A stretch of DNA of 64,000 nucleotides from Neisseria bacilliformis (GTDB lineage: Bacteria > Pseudomonadota > Gammaproteobacteria > Burkholderiales > Neisseriaceae), in NCBI RefSeq assembly GCF_014055025.1, contig NZ_CP059571.1, positions 558,001-622,000 on the forward strand, written 5' to 3'. The notes under the pieces were generated by a model. The model was not told the DNA's origin, did no database searches, and was given only the letters and a program-made list of their open reading frames with translations. Both the position numbers and the translations under genes were made by a program. Shown here one piece after another: positions 7,295 to 16,878 of this stretch (position 1 is the first letter of the stretch; each line of letters opens with the position of its first letter).

Positions 7295-8176
7295 ATGACC
7301 ATCCCCTTTTACGAATGGCTGATCGAGCCCTTTGCCGAATTCGACTTCATGCGCTACGCGCTGGCCTCGGTGGTGTTCCTCGCCCTCAGTGCCGCGCCGG
7401 TGGGCGTGTTCCTCGTGATGCGGCGCATGAGCCTGGTGGGCGACGCGCTCGGCCACGCCGTATTGCCCGGCGCGGCGGTGGGCTACATGCTCGGCGGCCT
7501 CAGCCTGCCCGCCATGAGCGCGGGCGGTTTTGCCGCCGGCATGGTTATGGCTCTGCTGGCCGGGCTGGTGAGCCGCTTCACCGACCTCAAAGAAGACGCC
7601 AACTTCGCCGCCTTCTACCTCACCAGCCTCGCCGTCGGCGTGCTGCTGGTGAGCATGGGCGGCAGCAACATCGACCTGCTGCACCTGCTGTTCGGCTCGA
7701 TACTGGCCGTGGATCTGCCCGCCCTCACACTGGTGGCCGCCGTCGCCAGCCTCACCATCCTCACGCTGGCGGTGATCTACCGCCCGCTGCTGCTGGAAAG
7801 CATCGACCCGCTGTTTTTAAAGGCGGTAAACGGCAAAGGCGGCCTGTGGCACCTGATTTTCCTCGTGCTGGTGGTGATGAACCTCGTCTCCGGCTTTCAG
7901 GCACTGGGCACGCTGATGGCCGTCGGCCTGATGATGATCCCCGCCATCACCGCCCGCCTGTGGGTGCGCGGCATGGGCGGCCAAATCTTCCTTGCCGTGC
8001 TGTTCGCCCTCCTGTGCGGCCTGGCCGGGCTGCTGTTTTCCTACCACGTGGAAATCCCCTCCGGCCCCTCGATTATTCTGTTTTGCGGCGGCTGGTACGC
8101 CTTCTCCGTGCTCTTCGGCAGCGAAGGCGGCCTGCTGGCCAAATGGCTGCGCGGCGGCCGCCACAAAACTTATTGA
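7295..8176 (+). CDS. znuB: Zinc ABC transporter permease
   Basis: The 293-residue protein has about eight membrane helices and the features of the ABC-3 (ZnuB/MntC) permease family: the early MRRMSLVGDALGHAVLPGAAVGY segment, in which the aspartate/histidine region contacts the ATPase and line the path, and the later GTLMAVGLMMIPAITA segment. It forms the inner-membrane channel for zinc delivered by ZnuA. It follows a MITE-like element and two DUS, with only 79 bp to znuA downstream. Confidence 0.88.
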   Translation: MTIPFYEWLIEPFAEFDFMRYALASVVFLALSAAPVGVFLVMRRMSLVGDALGHAVLPGAAVGYMLGGLSLPAMSAGGFAAGMVMALLAGLVSRFTDLKEDANFAAFYLTSLAVGVLLVSMGGSNIDLLHLLFGSILAVDLPALTLVAAVASLTILTLAVIYRPLLLESIDPLFLKAVNGKGGLWHLIFLVLVVMNLVSGFQALGTLMAVGLMMIPAITARLWVRGMGGQIFLAVLFALLCGLAGLLFSYHVEIPSGPSIILFCGGWYAFSVLFGSEGGLLAKWLRGGRHKTY

Positions 8177-8255
8177 AAATAAACCTTTTTTTGACCAACC
8201 GGCGGCACGCTTCCCGCGCCGCCACCTTCCCAGCAAACCCGAAAGGATAAACCCC

Positions 8256-9182
8256 ATGAAACATTGGAAACCCGCCTTCGCCGCCCTCCTGGCGGCCGGC
8301 CTCGCCCACGCCGAACCCCTGAACGTTGTCAGCAGTTTCAGCATCCTCGGCGACGTCGCCAAACAGGTCGGCGGCGACAAAGTGGCCGTAACCAACCTCG
8401 TCGGCGCGGATCAGGACTCGCATGTTTACCGCCTCACCAGCGGCGACATCAAAAAAATCCGCGCCGCCAAACTCGTGCTGCTCAACGGCCTCGGTTTCGA
8501 GTCCGCCGAAATGGCGCGCGCCGTGAAACAAAGCAAAATCCCCTACGCCGAAGCCGCCGCCGGCATCAAAGCAATGGAAGCCGACCACGACCACGACGAG
8601 CACGAACACGGCCATGACCACGACCACGACCACGGCGGCCACGAACACCACCACCACGGCCAATTCGACCCCCACGTGTGGAGCGACCCCTCGCTGATGC
8701 AGAAATACGCCGCCAACGTGGCCGAAGCCTTCATCAAAGCCGACCCGCAAAACAAAGCCTATTACAGCCAACGCCTGCAAAACTACGGCAAAGAGCTGCA
8801 ACAGCTCGACGCCTACGCCAAAGGCAAATTCGACGCCGTGCCCGCCGCCCGCCGCAAAGTGCTCACCGGCCACGAAGCCTTCGGCTACATGGGACGCCGC
8901 TACAACATCAAATTCTACGCCCCGCAGGGCATCAACACCGAAGCCGAACCCTCCGCCAAACACGTCGCCGCCCTCATCCGCCAGGTGAAACAGGAAGGCA
9001 TCAAAGCCGTGTTTGCCGAAAACATCAAAGACTCGCGCATGCTCGAACGCATCGCCAAAGAGTCCGGCAGCAAAATCGGCGGCAAACTCTACTCCGACGC
9101 CCTGAGCAAAACCCCGCCCGCCGACACCTACACCGGCATGATGCGCCACAACATCGACGCCCTGGCCAACGCCATGAAATAA
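8256..9182 (+). CDS. znuA: Zinc-binding periplasmic protein
   Basis: A 308-residue binding protein with signal peptide MKHWKPAFAALLAAGLAHA and the cluster A-I fold. Metal-ligand histidines are seen in DSHVYRLT (about residue 55), FDPHVWSDP (about 131) and GHEAFGYM (about 207), with a late acidic ligand near SDALS. A histidine/aspartate-rich loop (about residues 108-129, repeats of HDHDH and HEHHHH) is the hallmark of zinc-specific ZnuA and separates it from manganese proteins. The ribosome site GAAAGGATAA precedes the ATG at 8256. A DUS terminator follows. Confidence 0.92.
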   Translation: MKHWKPAFAALLAAGLAHAEPLNVVSSFSILGDVAKQVGGDKVAVTNLVGADQDSHVYRLTSGDIKKIRAAKLVLLNGLGFESAEMARAVKQSKIPYAEAAAGIKAMEADHDHDEHEHGHDHDHDHGGHEHHHHGQFDPHVWSDPSLMQKYAANVAEAFIKADPQNKAYYSQRLQNYGKELQQLDAYAKGKFDAVPAARRKVLTGHEAFGYMGRRYNIKFYAPQGINTEAEPSAKHVAALIRQVKQEGIKAVFAENIKDSRMLERIAKESGSKIGGKLYSDALSKTPPADTYTGMMRHNIDALANAMK

Positions 9183-9487
9183 GCCCGCGTCCTGCCGCGC
9201 GTGAAAGAGGCCGTCTGAAAAACCTGTTTTCAGCTTTTCAGACGGCCTTCCGGCTTTTTGGCAGTGCTGACGCAGGGTGTGGCGCAAGCCGCGCACGCGG
9301 TTTGGGCTGTTACTGCAAACAGGCCGTCTGAAAAAACGTTTTCAGACGGCCTCCCCGCCGCCGTTTGACATTTGCCACCGCTTGCCGTTTAATCGCGCCC
9401 GCACTTTAAACATGTTTTTACACACCATGCCCGCTGTGCCGCACACGGGCTTTGTTTCATTTGAACCGACGAATGAACGAGACACAC
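9183..9487. repeat. znuA-metN intergenic region
   Basis: The stretch contains the DUS terminator of znuA (9208-9248), a CACGCGGTT-type hairpin repeat (9272-9303) and an inverted DUS pair at about 9320-9353. The remaining 130 bp before metN carries a promoter-like AT-rich patch around 9390-9430. I see no SAM riboswitch or other structured leader. Confidence 0.65.
9208..9248 (+). terminator. DUS terminator after znuA
   Basis: AGGCCGTCTGAAAA (9208-9221) pairs with its complement (9235-9248) around a 13-nt loop, 25 bp after the znuA stop. No long U tract follows, so termination strength is uncertain. Confidence 0.6.
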
Positions 9488-10228
9488 ATGATCATCCTCG
9501 ACCAAGTCTCCAAACGCTACCAAAACCGCGACCAATCCTGGTTTGCCGCCGTCGAGCCCACCAGCCTCGAAATCCGCGAAGGCGAAATCTTCGGCCTGAT
9601 GGGCTACTCCGGCGCGGGCAAATCCACCCTGCTGCGCCTGATTAATTTATTGGAACGCCCCGACAGCGGCCGCGTCCTCGTCGGCGGGCAGGACCTCACC
9701 GCCATGAATCCCGCCCAATTGAGAAAAGCCCGCCAAAACATCGGCATGGTGTTCCAGCAGTTCAACCTGCTCGCCAACCGCACCGTGGCCGGCAACGTCG
9801 CCTTCCCGTTGGAAACCGCAGGCTGGCCGTCTGAAAAAATCGCCGGACGCGTGATGGAGTGCCTCGAAATCGTCGGTCTGGCCGACCGCGCCGCCCACTA
9901 TCCCGCCCAACTCTCCGGCGGGCAGAAACAGCGCGTCGGCATCGCCCGCGCCCTCGCCCCGAACCCCAAAGTCATCCTCGCCGACGAGCCCACCTCCGCG
10001 CTCGACCCCGCCACCACCCGCAGCGTGCTCGGCTGCCTCGAAGACATCAACCGCCGCTTCAACGTAACCATCGTCATCGTAACCCACGAGATGAGCGTCA
10101 TCCGCCGCCTGTGCCGCCGCGCCGCCCTGCTCAACCACGGCCGACTGTTGGAAGTCGCCTGCGTGGAAAACCGCCAAATTCATGCGCAGACCGAAATCGG
10201 CCGCGAACTCGTATCGGAAGAACTATGA
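9488..10228 (+). CDS. metN: Methionine ABC importer ATP-binding protein
   Basis: The 246-residue ATPase has Walker [10 protein letters not shown], signature [15 protein letters not shown], Walker [13 protein letters not shown] and a THE switch, with the MetN-like order of motifs. It stops right after the nucleotide-binding domain and lacks the C-terminal ligand-sensing (NIL/ACT-like) domain that causes trans-inhibition in E. coli MetN, so feedback control by methionine is not expected through that route. The ATG at 9488 is chosen because the protein then opens with the conserved [11 protein letters not shown]. The stop overlaps the metI start (ATGA). An internal DUS encodes GWPSEK. Confidence 0.88.
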   Translation: MIILDQVSKRYQNRDQSWFAAVEPTSLEIREGEIFGLMGYSGAGKSTLLRLINLLERPDSGRVLVGGQDLTAMNPAQLRKARQNIGMVFQQFNLLANRTVAGNVAFPLETAGWPSEKIAGRVMECLEIVGLADRAAHYPAQLSGGQKQRVGIARALAPNPKVILADEPTSALDPATTRSVLGCLEDINRRFNVTIVIVTHEMSVIRRLCRRAALLNHGRLLEVACVENRQIHAQTEIGRELVSEEL

Positions 10229-10899
10229 ACGCCAACGTCCTCGACAACCTGCAACGCCTACTGCCCGAGTTTTACAAAGCCATCGGACAAACCTTCGTCA
10301 TGGTCGGCGTGTCCGCCGCCTTCGCCATCGTCATCGGCGGCGCGCTCGGCGTCTGGCTGTTCGCCTCCGCCCCCGGCCAGGTGTTCGCCCGCCCCCGCCT
10401 CAACGGCCTCGTCAGCGCGCTGGTCAGCTTTATGCGCGCCTTTCCCTTCGTCATCCTTATGATCGTGCTGATGCCGCTCACCCGCGCCATCGTCGGCACC
10501 TCCTTCGGCCCCTTGGCCGCCTGCGTGTCCTTGTCCATCGCCGCCTCCTTCTACTTCGCCCGCCTGGTGGAACAAAACCTCAACGAAGTACCCAAAGGCG
10601 TGATCGAAGCCGCGCAGGCCATGGGCGCGAAACCGCTCGCCATCGTGTTCAAAGTACTGGTAAACGAAGCCCGCTCCGGCCTGATTTTAAGCATCACCAT
10701 CCTCCTGATCGCCATCCTCGGCGAAAGCGCGGCGGCCGGCCTCATCGGCGGCGGCGGCATCGGCGACTTGGGCATCCGCTACGGCCACCAACGCTACATG
10801 CCCGACGTGATGGCCGAAGTCGTCGCCCTGCTCAGCCTGATCGTCATCATCATCCAAAGCACCGGCAACTACCTCGCCGCCAAAGCCGACAAACGGTAA
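10225..10899 (+). CDS. metI: Methionine ABC importer permease
   Basis: A 224-residue permease with five or six membrane helices and the cytoplasmic coupling motif EAAQAMGAKPLAIVFKVLVNEA, typical of MetI. Start and stop overlap with metN shows translational coupling. The lipoprotein binding protein MetQ usually belongs to the same system, but here the gene is followed by a terminator and then bioB on the other strand, so metQ must lie elsewhere if present. Confidence 0.88.
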   Translation: MNANVLDNLQRLLPEFYKAIGQTFVMVGVSAAFAIVIGGALGVWLFASAPGQVFARPRLNGLVSALVSFMRAFPFVILMIVLMPLTRAIVGTSFGPLAACVSLSIAASFYFARLVEQNLNEVPKGVIEAAQAMGAKPLAIVFKVLVNEARSGLILSITILLIAILGESAAAGLIGGGGIGDLGIRYGHQRYMPDVMAEVVALLSLIVIIIQSTGNYLAAKADKR

Positions 10900-10989
10900 A
10901 ACCCGCCGCCGCACGGGCGCGGCGGATTCGGCCGCGTTGCAGGGTGTGCGGCGCAGCCGCGCACGCGGTTTTGGCTGTTTGCCGCAAAA

Positions 10990-11037
10990 AGGCCGTCTGA
11001 AAACACCGTTTGGCAAAACGGCGTTTTCAGACGGCCT
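10990..11037. terminator. Bidirectional DUS terminator between metI and bioB
   Basis: AGGCCGTCTGAAAAC (10990-11004) pairs with its complement (11023-11037), and an inner CCGTTT/AAACGG stem extends the hairpin. It lies between convergent metI and bioB and can serve both. Confidence 0.75.
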
Positions 11038-11051
11038 GTTTAGTTTGCCGC

Positions 11052-12104
11052 TCAATAATCCACGCGGATTTTCGGCTTTTGCCGCGCGGCTTCGTATTCC
11101 GTTTCCAACTCAAACTGCAAGGGATACAGATCGAGTTTTTCCATCAGCAGGCGGTCGCCGTCTTCGCCCGGGTTTTCCGTGGTGAGGAGCTTGTCGCCGT
11201 AGAAAATCGAGTTCGCCCCTGCCAGAAAACACATCGCCTGCATCGATTCGGGCATCCCGCTGCGTCCTGCCGACAGGCGCACATAGCTCTCGGGCATGGT
11301 GATACGGGCAACGGCGATGGTGCGGACAAACTCCGTCCAGTCCAAATCTTCCGCGTCGGCCAGCGGCGTGCCTTCCACTTTCACCAACTGATTAATCGGC
11401 ACGCTTTCGGGCTGCGGGTCGAGGTTGGCGAGGCTGGCAATCAAGCCGGCGCGTTCGGCGCGGGTTTCGTTCATGCCGACAATGCCGCCGCAGCAGACTT
11501 TCAAACCCGCATTGCGTACCTTGCCCAGCGTGTCCATGCGGTCTTCGTGGCGGCGGGTGTGGATGATGTCGTTGTAACGGTCGGGGTCGGTGTCGAGATT
11601 GTGGTTGTAATAGTCCAAACCCGCGTTTTTAAAGTCTTCGGCCATGCCCTCTTCAAGCATACCAAATGTGCCGCAGGTTTCCATGCCCAAGGCCTTCACG
11701 GCGCGGATGATTTCGGACACTACCGCCACATCCTTGGGTTTGGGGCCGCGCCAGGCCGCGCCCATGCAGAAACGGCTTGCGCCGCGCGATTTGGCAATGC
11801 GGGCTTTGGCGACGATTTCATCGACATCCATCATCTGCTCTTTGCCCAAATTGGTGTTGTGGTGCGCCGACTGCGGGCAGTAGGCGCAGTCTTCGGGGCA
11901 GCCGCCCGTTTTGATCGACATTAAAGTGGAAAGCTGGATTTCGCGCGGGTTGAAATGGCGGCGGTGCAGCTCGGCGGCTTGGAACACCAAATCGAGAAAC
12001 GGCAGGGAAAACAGGGCTTCGACATCGCATTTTTTCCAATAACGCGCAGTCGGATGCGGCTTGGGCACGGTTTTGCGGCGCAAGGCAATCGGGGAAACGG
12101 TCAT
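11052..12104 (-). CDS. bioB: Biotin synthase
   Basis: The 350-residue radical-SAM enzyme inserts sulphur into dethiobiotin. The cluster motif [11 protein letters not shown] (about residues 68-78) binds the 4Fe-4S cluster that cleaves SAM, and [23 protein letters not shown] and RLSAGR are all typical of BioB. The start [11 protein letters not shown] at 12104 is chosen because the open frame continues far upstream only through repeats. It stands alone, with no other biotin genes nearby. Confidence 0.95.
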   Translation of the reverse strand: MTVSPIALRRKTVPKPHPTARYWKKCDVEALFSLPFLDLVFQAAELHRRHFNPREIQLSTLMSIKTGGCPEDCAYCPQSAHHNTNLGKEQMMDVDEIVAKARIAKSRGASRFCMGAAWRGPKPKDVAVVSEIIRAVKALGMETCGTFGMLEEGMAEDFKNAGLDYYNHNLDTDPDRYNDIIHTRRHEDRMDTLGKVRNAGLKVCCGGIVGMNETRAERAGLIASLANLDPQPESVPINQLVKVEGTPLADAEDLDWTEFVRTIAVARITMPESYVRLSAGRSGMPESMQAMCFLAGANSIFYGDKLLTTENPGEDGDRLLMEKLDLYPLQFELETEYEAARQKPKIRVDY

Positions 12105-12748
12105 ATTGTGTTCTTTCAAAATCGGCAGCGGCGCAATGACGCTGACCCGCCTGCCGCAGTCGCAATGACGGCGGCGGCTTCGGTTCAAATAAAAAAGACG
12201 GCCTGACAACAGGCGCGGGCGCAGTGTAGCCGTTTCGGCGCACGGCGGCAAAGGTTGAGGCTGTCTGAAAGCACCCAACCGCGTGCGCCGCCTCGGGGCG
12301 GCACACCCTATGGAAGATTCGCATTGTGTTTGCCGGACAAATACTTGGCCGAAAGATTGGGGCGGGGTTGTCCGAGATTTCGAGTAGGTCGGGCATTTAT
12401 GCCCGACTGACAAACGCCGGTAAATTTGAAAACGTCGGGCATAAATGCCCGACCTACTGCAATTACGTTTTTCAGACGGCCTCAACATTCCCGCCAGCTC
12501 CAACCGCCCAACCGCGTGCGCCGTCTCGGGGTGACACACCCTACGGAAGATTCGGCACGGGCGCGGATGTCGGCTGTTCGGGTAGGGTGTGTGGCGCAGC
12601 CACGCACGCGGTTTGGGATTTGGGGGAGGCGCGGATTCGTTGCGCGGCATGGAACGCGTGCGTCGCCTCGGGGCGGCACCCCCTGCCGCAGCGGCAGAGG
12701 CCGTCTGAAATAGGTTTTTCAGACGGCCTCTGCGTTTCGGCGCGCACC
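12105..12748. repeat. 640-bp repeat island between bioB and the hydrolase-like gene
   Basis: No gene is supported. It holds four hairpin repeats of the CACGCGGTT family (12277-12310, 12510-12544, 12582-12614, 12653-12683), a BIME-like pair of GTAG palindromes in opposite orientation (12384-12407 and 12434-12457, 26-bp spacer) and the DUS terminator at 12697-12730. About 12105-12270 contains the bioB upstream region with no clear operator. Confidence 0.75.
12697..12730 (-). terminator. DUS terminator after the aroKB operon
   Basis: GAGGCCGTCTGAAA (12697-12710) pairs with its complement (12717-12730), 6-nt loop, 18 bp beyond the stop of the leftward hydrolase-like gene. Confidence 0.7.
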
Positions 12749-13282
12749 TTACGAAAGCAGCATTTCCTGCATGAGTTTCATGCCCCACTGCCAGCCCTGC
12801 ATCGGGCCGTTGAGGCGGCCGCTTTGCGGGGCGCGGAGGAGGGTGGCGCGCCAGAGGGCGGCCTGCCTTTGCGCCCAATCCTGCGGGCAGGCGGGGTCGT
12901 TGCGGCCGATGACGAGGGCGGCGGGGCAGGGGCAGCGGGCGCGTTGCAGGGTATGTTCGGCGTCGTCGGGGAAGGCGGCGGCGAGGGGGGCGGCGAGGAT
13001 GATGTTGCGCACGCGGCGCAGGGTGGCGGCGTCGGCGCGGTAGAGCCAGGCAACGACGGCAGACACGCCCGCGCCGTGGGCGACGATGGCGGCGTTGCGG
13101 CTGTGGACGGTGCGCCACGCCCGCTCTATGGTGTTCTGCCACTCGGGGATGCTCTGGCTGCGGGCGGCGGCGGCGGTGCACACGGTGGGGTAGCTGAGCG
13201 TCCAGCGGTCTATCCACATTTCGGCTTCGTCGGCGTCGCGGACGAGCAGGAGGGTGAGGTCTTCGAGTTCGTGGCTGTGCAT
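12749..13282 (-). CDS. RBBP9/YdeN-family alpha/beta-hydrolase homologue lacking catalytic residues
   Basis: The 177-residue protein follows the RBBP9/YdeN fold: WQNTIERAW, then the nucleophile-elbow region and a C-terminal GxxN segment. The elbow reads [10 protein letters not shown] where active relatives have AHSLG, so the serine is replaced by glycine. The C-terminal segment reads SGRLN where active members have GHxN, so the histidine is also gone. The aspartate-region GRNDPACP is retained. It is therefore probably a non-catalytic binding protein, although I infer this from motif comparison by eye. It begins 28 bp after aroB and is the last gene of aroK-aroB-hydrolase. The start MHSHELED keeps normal length. 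Confidence 0.7.
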   Translation of the reverse strand: MHSHELEDLTLLLVRDADEAEMWIDRWTLSYPTVCTAAAARSQSIPEWQNTIERAWRTVHSRNAAIVAHGAGVSAVVAWLYRADAATLRRVRNIILAAPLAAAFPDDAEHTLQRARCPCPAALVIGRNDPACPQDWAQRQAALWRATLLRAPQSGRLNGPMQGWQWGMKLMQEMLLS

Positions 13283-13310
13283 GGGCGGGACGGCGGCGGA
13301 CGGGTTCGGT

Positions 13311-14390
13311 TTACAGGTAGGGGGCGAGGGTGCGGCGCAGGATTTCGGGGTCTTCCACGGGGGTGATGTTGGCCGCGCCGAGGCGGTCGAGGCCGACGAA
13401 GCGCATGGTGCCGCCGCTGACTTTTTTGTCGTGGCGCATGTGGGACAGCCATTTTTCAAACGGGAAGCGGGGCGGGGCGTCGGGCAGGCCGGCGCGGCGG
13501 ATGAGGGCGGCGGCGCGTTCGGTGTCGGCGGCTTTCAGGCGGCCTGTCTGTTCGGAGAGGCGGCAGGCGAGCACCATGCCGGCGGCGACGGCTTCGCCGT
13601 GCAGCCAGTTGCCGTAGCCCATTTGGGCTTCGATGGCGTGGCCGAAGGTGTGGCCGAGGTTGAGGTGGGCGCGGATGCCGCGTTCGGTTTCGTCGGCGGC
13701 GACGATGGCGGCTTTCATGGCGCAGCAGTGGTAAACGGTGTGGGCGAGGGCATCGGGTTGCTGCGCCATGACGGCGTCGATGTTGTCTTCGAGCCAGGCG
13801 AGGAAGGCGGCGTCGCCGAGGAGGGCGTATTTGATGACTTCGGCCATGCCAGCGGAAAATTCGCGCGCCGGGAGGGTGGCGAGGGCGGTGAGGTCGGCGA
13901 TGACGGCTTGGGGCTGGTAGAACGCGCCGATCATGTTTTTGCCCAGGGGGTGGTTGACGGCGGTTTTGCCGCCGACGGAGGAATCGACCTGGCTCAGGAG
14001 GGTGGTGGGGATTTGCACGAAGGGCGCGCCGCGTTGGTAGGTGGCGGCGGCGAAGCCTGCGGTGTCGCCGATGACGCCGCCGCCGAGGGCGATGAGGGTG
14101 GTGCCGCGTTCGGCGTGGCGGCGCAGGAGTTCGTCGTAGATGCGGTTGAGCGATTCGATGTTTTTGTGCGCTTCGCCGTCGGGGAGGATGACGGCGAAGT
14201 GTTCGGTATCGAGCGCGGTTAAGGCCGTCTGAATGTGTTGCAGGTAGAGGGGGGCGACGGTGGTGTTGGTGATGACGGCGGCTTTTTTGCCGACATGGGG
14301 GGCGAGGTGTTCTGCGAGCTTGGCGAGGAGGTTTTCGCCGATGAAGATGGGGTAGCTGTGGGAGGGGGCGGCGACGGTGAGGGTGCGCAT
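13311..14390 (-). CDS. aroB: 3-dehydroquinate synthase
   Basis: The 359-residue enzyme converts DAHP to 3-dehydroquinate in the shikimate pathway, using NAD and a divalent metal. Visible are the NAD-binding DGEAHKN and [19 protein letters not shown] segments, the [21 protein letters not shown] substrate loop, and metal ligands in EVIKYALL and [11 protein letters not shown]. It lies 3 bp after aroK, forming an operon with it and the hydrolase-like gene; the arrangement next to aroK is conserved in Neisseria. Confidence 0.96.
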   Translation of the reverse strand: MRTLTVAAPSHSYPIFIGENLLAKLAEHLAPHVGKKAAVITNTTVAPLYLQHIQTALTALDTEHFAVILPDGEAHKNIESLNRIYDELLRRHAERGTTLIALGGGVIGDTAGFAAATYQRGAPFVQIPTTLLSQVDSSVGGKTAVNHPLGKNMIGAFYQPQAVIADLTALATLPAREFSAGMAEVIKYALLGDAAFLAWLEDNIDAVMAQQPDALAHTVYHCCAMKAAIVAADETERGIRAHLNLGHTFGHAIEAQMGYGNWLHGEAVAAGMVLACRLSEQTGRLKAADTERAAALIRRAGLPDAPPRFPFEKWLSHMRHDKKVSGGTMRFVGLDRLGAANITPVEDPEILRRTLAPYL

Positions 14391-14393
14391 GGT

Positions 14394-14912
14394 TCAGTCC
14401 TGTATGCGTTGCAGAATGCGGGCGGTGGTTTTGCGGCAGTCGTTCTGGCCGGCTTCGACGACGAGGTCGGCGGCGGCGCGGTAGAGCGGGTCGCGGGCGT
14501 GGTAGAGGGCGCGCAGTTTGGCCAGCGGGTCGGCCACTTGCAGCAGCGGGCGGTTTTTGTCGCTGCGGGTGCGTTCGAGCAGGATTTCGGGGGCGGCGTG
14601 CAGGTAGATTACGGTGCCGCGCGCGGCGAGGCAGCGGCGGTTTTCTTCGCGCAAAACCGCGCCGCCGCCGGTGGCCAGCACGATGCCGGAAAGGGCGGAG
14701 AGCTCGTTGATGACGGCGGCTTCGCGCGCGCGAAAGCCTGCTTCGCCTTCCATCTCGAAGATGGTGGGCACGGACACGCCGGTGCGCTCGCAGATGACTT
14801 GGTCGCTGTCGTAAAACGCGCGGTTAAGCTGGGCGGCGAGGCGGCGGCCGAGGGTGGTTTTGCCCGCGCCCATCAGGCCGATGAGGAAGAGGTTGCTGTT
14901 TGCGGTGTTCAT
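14394..14912 (-). CDS. aroK: Shikimate kinase
   Basis: The 172-residue kinase phosphorylates shikimate with ATP. The P-loop GLMGAGKTT starts at about residue 12, the substrate aspartate is in FYDSD, and [18 protein letters not shown] and the lid arginines in SDKNRPLL complete the family pattern. It heads the leftward operon with aroB. In Neisseria aroK usually follows the pilMNOPQ genes; here the upstream 250 bp holds repeats and a divergent region, so that linkage is not seen within the window. Confidence 0.96.
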   Translation of the reverse strand: MNTANSNLFLIGLMGAGKTTLGRRLAAQLNRAFYDSDQVICERTGVSVPTIFEMEGEAGFRAREAAVINELSALSGIVLATGGGAVLREENRRCLAARGTVIYLHAAPEILLERTRSDKNRPLLQVADPLAKLRALYHARDPLYRAAADLVVEAGQNDCRKTTARILQRIQD

Positions 14913-15124
14913 GGCAACTTATTTTAACCGAAAAATACGGAATATCGGTTTTTGCGGGGCGGGGGCGGGGATGGCGTTTCCGAAAAGGGTTGCTGCGGCC
15001 TGTTTTTCAGACGGCCTTTGAGGCCGTCTGAAAATTTGTCCCCTCCCCCGCGCGGGCGCAGGGGAGGGAGACGGAGGCCGCCGTTTTCAGGCTGCTTTTT
15101 GGTTTCAGACGACCTTTGGGGGGC

Positions 15125-15152
15125 GTAGGTCGGGCATTCATGCCCGGCCTAC
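15125..15152. repeat. Single GTAG palindrome
   Basis: A GTAGGTCGGGCAT half-arm is followed by its near-complement ending GGCCTAC. It sits next to a run of six G (15119-15124 region), the same arrangement as the paired copy at 16794, where the run is ten G. Confidence 0.7.
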
Positions 15153-15159
15153 TGTTCTG

Positions 15160-15510
15160 TCATTCCCGCGCCGCCCGCTGCCGATGCGCGTCGCCCCACG
15201 CTTTCAAAGCCGCCAGCACGGGGGCGAGGGTTTGGCCGTATGCGCTGAGGCGGTATTCCACGCGCGGCGGCACTTGGGCATAGACGGTGCGTTCGATGAT
15301 GCCGTCGGCTTCCAGTGCGCGCAGTTGCGCGGTCAGCGTGCGCTGCGACACCGTGGGCAGGATGCGGCGGATTTCATTGAAGCGCAGCACGCCGTCGGTG
15401 TGCAGGCGGTAGAGTATCGTGCCTTTCCACTTGCCGCCGATAACGGCCAGCGCGGCTTCCACCGAGCAGCCTTCGGCGCAGTCAAATGCGGTGTGTGCGG
15501 TTTTGCCCAT
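15160..15510 (-). CDS. HxlR-family (DUF24) transcriptional regulator, probable redox or electrophile sensor
   Basis: The 116-residue winged-helix protein shows the HxlR pattern: [22 protein letters not shown], then [35 protein letters not shown] and [12 protein letters not shown]. Two cysteines near the N terminus ([10 protein letters not shown], residues about 10 and 14) lie where YodB/HypR/QorR-type members keep a reactive cysteine that senses quinones, aldehydes or disulphide stress. It is divergent from a quinone-reductase-like dehydrogenase, the typical target of such regulators. The ATG at 15510 has GGAACAAATC upstream. Confidence 0.85.
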   Translation of the reverse strand: MGKTAHTAFDCAEGCSVEAALAVIGGKWKGTILYRLHTDGVLRFNEIRRILPTVSQRTLTAQLRALEADGIIERTVYAQVPPRVEYRLSAYGQTLAPVLAALKAWGDAHRQRAARE

Positions 15511-15574
15511 GATTTGTTCCTTTGAAAACGGTTTCAGACGACGTTTCGCTTTTTCAGGCTGCCTTTTGCAGTAT

Positions 15575-15601
15575 CTTATAAGTAACCTACTGAAAAATAA
15601 G
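15575..15601. promoter_or_regulatory. Candidate HxlR operator
   Basis: CTTATAAGTA ACC TACTGAAAAATAAG is an imperfect inverted repeat with a perfect AGTA-N3-TACT centre in the 159-bp gap between the divergent regulator and dehydrogenase genes. DUF24 regulators bind TACT/AGTA-type palindromes, so this is a plausible shared operator; binding is inferred. Confidence 0.4.
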
Positions 15602-15669
15602 TGCGTTCTTAACAAGCGTGGGCGTATATCTTATGATGGCCGCTCCTTTTTCACAACCGGAGAAACACC

Positions 15670-16683
15670 ATGAAAGCCGTCGGATTCAACCGCCCGCTGC
15701 CCGTCAGCGACGAAAACAGCCTGCTCGACATCGAACTGCCCGCGCCCGAACCCAAGCCGCACGATTTGTTGGTGGAAGTGCATGCCGTGTCGGTCAATCC
15801 CGCCGACGTGAAAGTCCGCGCCGCGCACACGCCTGCCGAAGGGCAGTACCGCGTGTTGGGCTGGGACGCGGCAGGTGTGGTCAAAGCCGTCGGCAGCGCA
15901 GTGCGCGGCTTTGCGGCGGGCGACGAGGTGTATTACGCGGGCGTGATCAACCGTCAGGGCTCGTATGCCCAATTGCAGGCGGTGGACAGCCGCATCGCCG
16001 CCAAAAAACCGCGCACGCTGGATTTTGCCCAAGCCGCCGCGCTGCCGCTTACCGCGCTTACCGCGTGGGAAACCCTGTTTGACCGCCTTGATGTAAACAA
16101 ACCCGTTGCCGGCGGCAGCCGCGCCCTGCTGCTGGTGGGCGGCGCGGGCGGGGTTGGCTCGATTACCGTGCAACTGCTCAAAACGCTTACCGACATTCAA
16201 ATCATCGCCACCGCCTCCCGTCCCGAGAGCGAAGCATGGCTGCGCAGCCTCGGCGCGGATTTTGTGATTAACCATCACCACAGCCTGCCCGAACAGGTGG
16301 AAAAACTCGGCATCGGCGCACCCTCGTGGGCGTTTTCCACCAGCCATACCGAACATTACCTGCCGCAACTGGCGGAACTGCTCGCCCCGCAAGGGCGCAT
16401 CGCGCTGATTGACGACCCCGCCGCACTCGATGCCAATCCTCTGAAAGGCAAGAGTATTTCTCTGCATTGGGAATTTATGTTCACCCGCCCCCTGCGCGAA
16501 ACCGCCGACATCGCGCGACAGGGCGAAATCCTTGCCAAAGTGGCGCAACTGGTAGACGAAGGCCGTCTGAAAACGACCGCCACGCAAACCATCGACGGCA
16601 TCAACGCCGCCAACCTGCGCCGCGCGCACCAGATGGTGGAACGCGGCGACATGGTGGGCAAAGTGGTGCTGGCAGGCTGGTGA
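15670..16683 (+). CDS. Zinc-type alcohol dehydrogenase-like / quinone oxidoreductase
   Basis: The 337-residue protein is a medium-chain dehydrogenase of the zinc-binding-ADH-like family 1. It has an N-terminal GroES-like domain (VEVHAVSVNPADVKVR, LGWDAAGVV, GDEVYYAG) and a Rossmann domain with GGAGGVGSITVQL (about residues 157-169). The catalytic zinc cysteines of true alcohol dehydrogenases are absent, which fits an NADPH-dependent quinone or enone reductase. It is divergent from the HxlR regulator, which probably controls it. A DUS inside the gene encodes GRLK. Confidence 0.85.
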   Translation: MKAVGFNRPLPVSDENSLLDIELPAPEPKPHDLLVEVHAVSVNPADVKVRAAHTPAEGQYRVLGWDAAGVVKAVGSAVRGFAAGDEVYYAGVINRQGSYAQLQAVDSRIAAKKPRTLDFAQAAALPLTALTAWETLFDRLDVNKPVAGGSRALLLVGGAGGVGSITVQLLKTLTDIQIIATASRPESEAWLRSLGADFVINHHHSLPEQVEKLGIGAPSWAFSTSHTEHYLPQLAELLAPQGRIALIDDPAALDANPLKGKSISLHWEFMFTRPLRETADIARQGEILAKVAQLVDEGRLKTTATQTIDGINAANLRRAHQMVERGDMVGKVVLAGW

Positions 16684-16715
16684 GGCAGCCTGAAAGCCTG
16701 ATTTGAACGCACAGC

Positions 16716-16763
16716 AAAAGCGGCCTGAAACGCCTTTAATGGCAGTTTTCAGGCCGCTTTTTT
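16716..16763 (+). terminator. Intrinsic terminator after the dehydrogenase
   Basis: AAAAGCGGCCTGAAA (16716-16730) pairs with TTTCAGGCCGCTTTT (16747-16761) and continues in T. The core GCGGCCTGAAA is related to, but not identical with, the DUS dialects used elsewhere. Confidence 0.75.
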
Positions 16764-16782
16764 GGGGTTTCAGACGACGTTT

Positions 16783-16862
16783 GGGGGGGGGGCGTAGGTC
16801 GGGCATTTATGCCCGACGTTTTTTTGTTGCTGGTATTTGTCGGGCATAAATGCCCGACCTAC
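16783..16862. repeat. G10 tract joined to a pair of GTAG palindromes
   Basis: Ten consecutive G (16783-16792) are followed by GTAG palindromes in opposite orientation at 16794-16817 and 16839-16862, with a 21-bp T-rich spacer. The island lies between convergent genes, so length change of the G tract would not alter a protein. Confidence 0.75.
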
Positions 16863-16878
16863 GGCCTTTTCAAACGGC

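Noticed and set aside
9354-9487. SAM riboswitch or T-box in front of metN
   Set aside because: I could not find the conserved stems of a SAM riboswitch; the sequence before metN is short and unstructured apart from the DUS hairpins.
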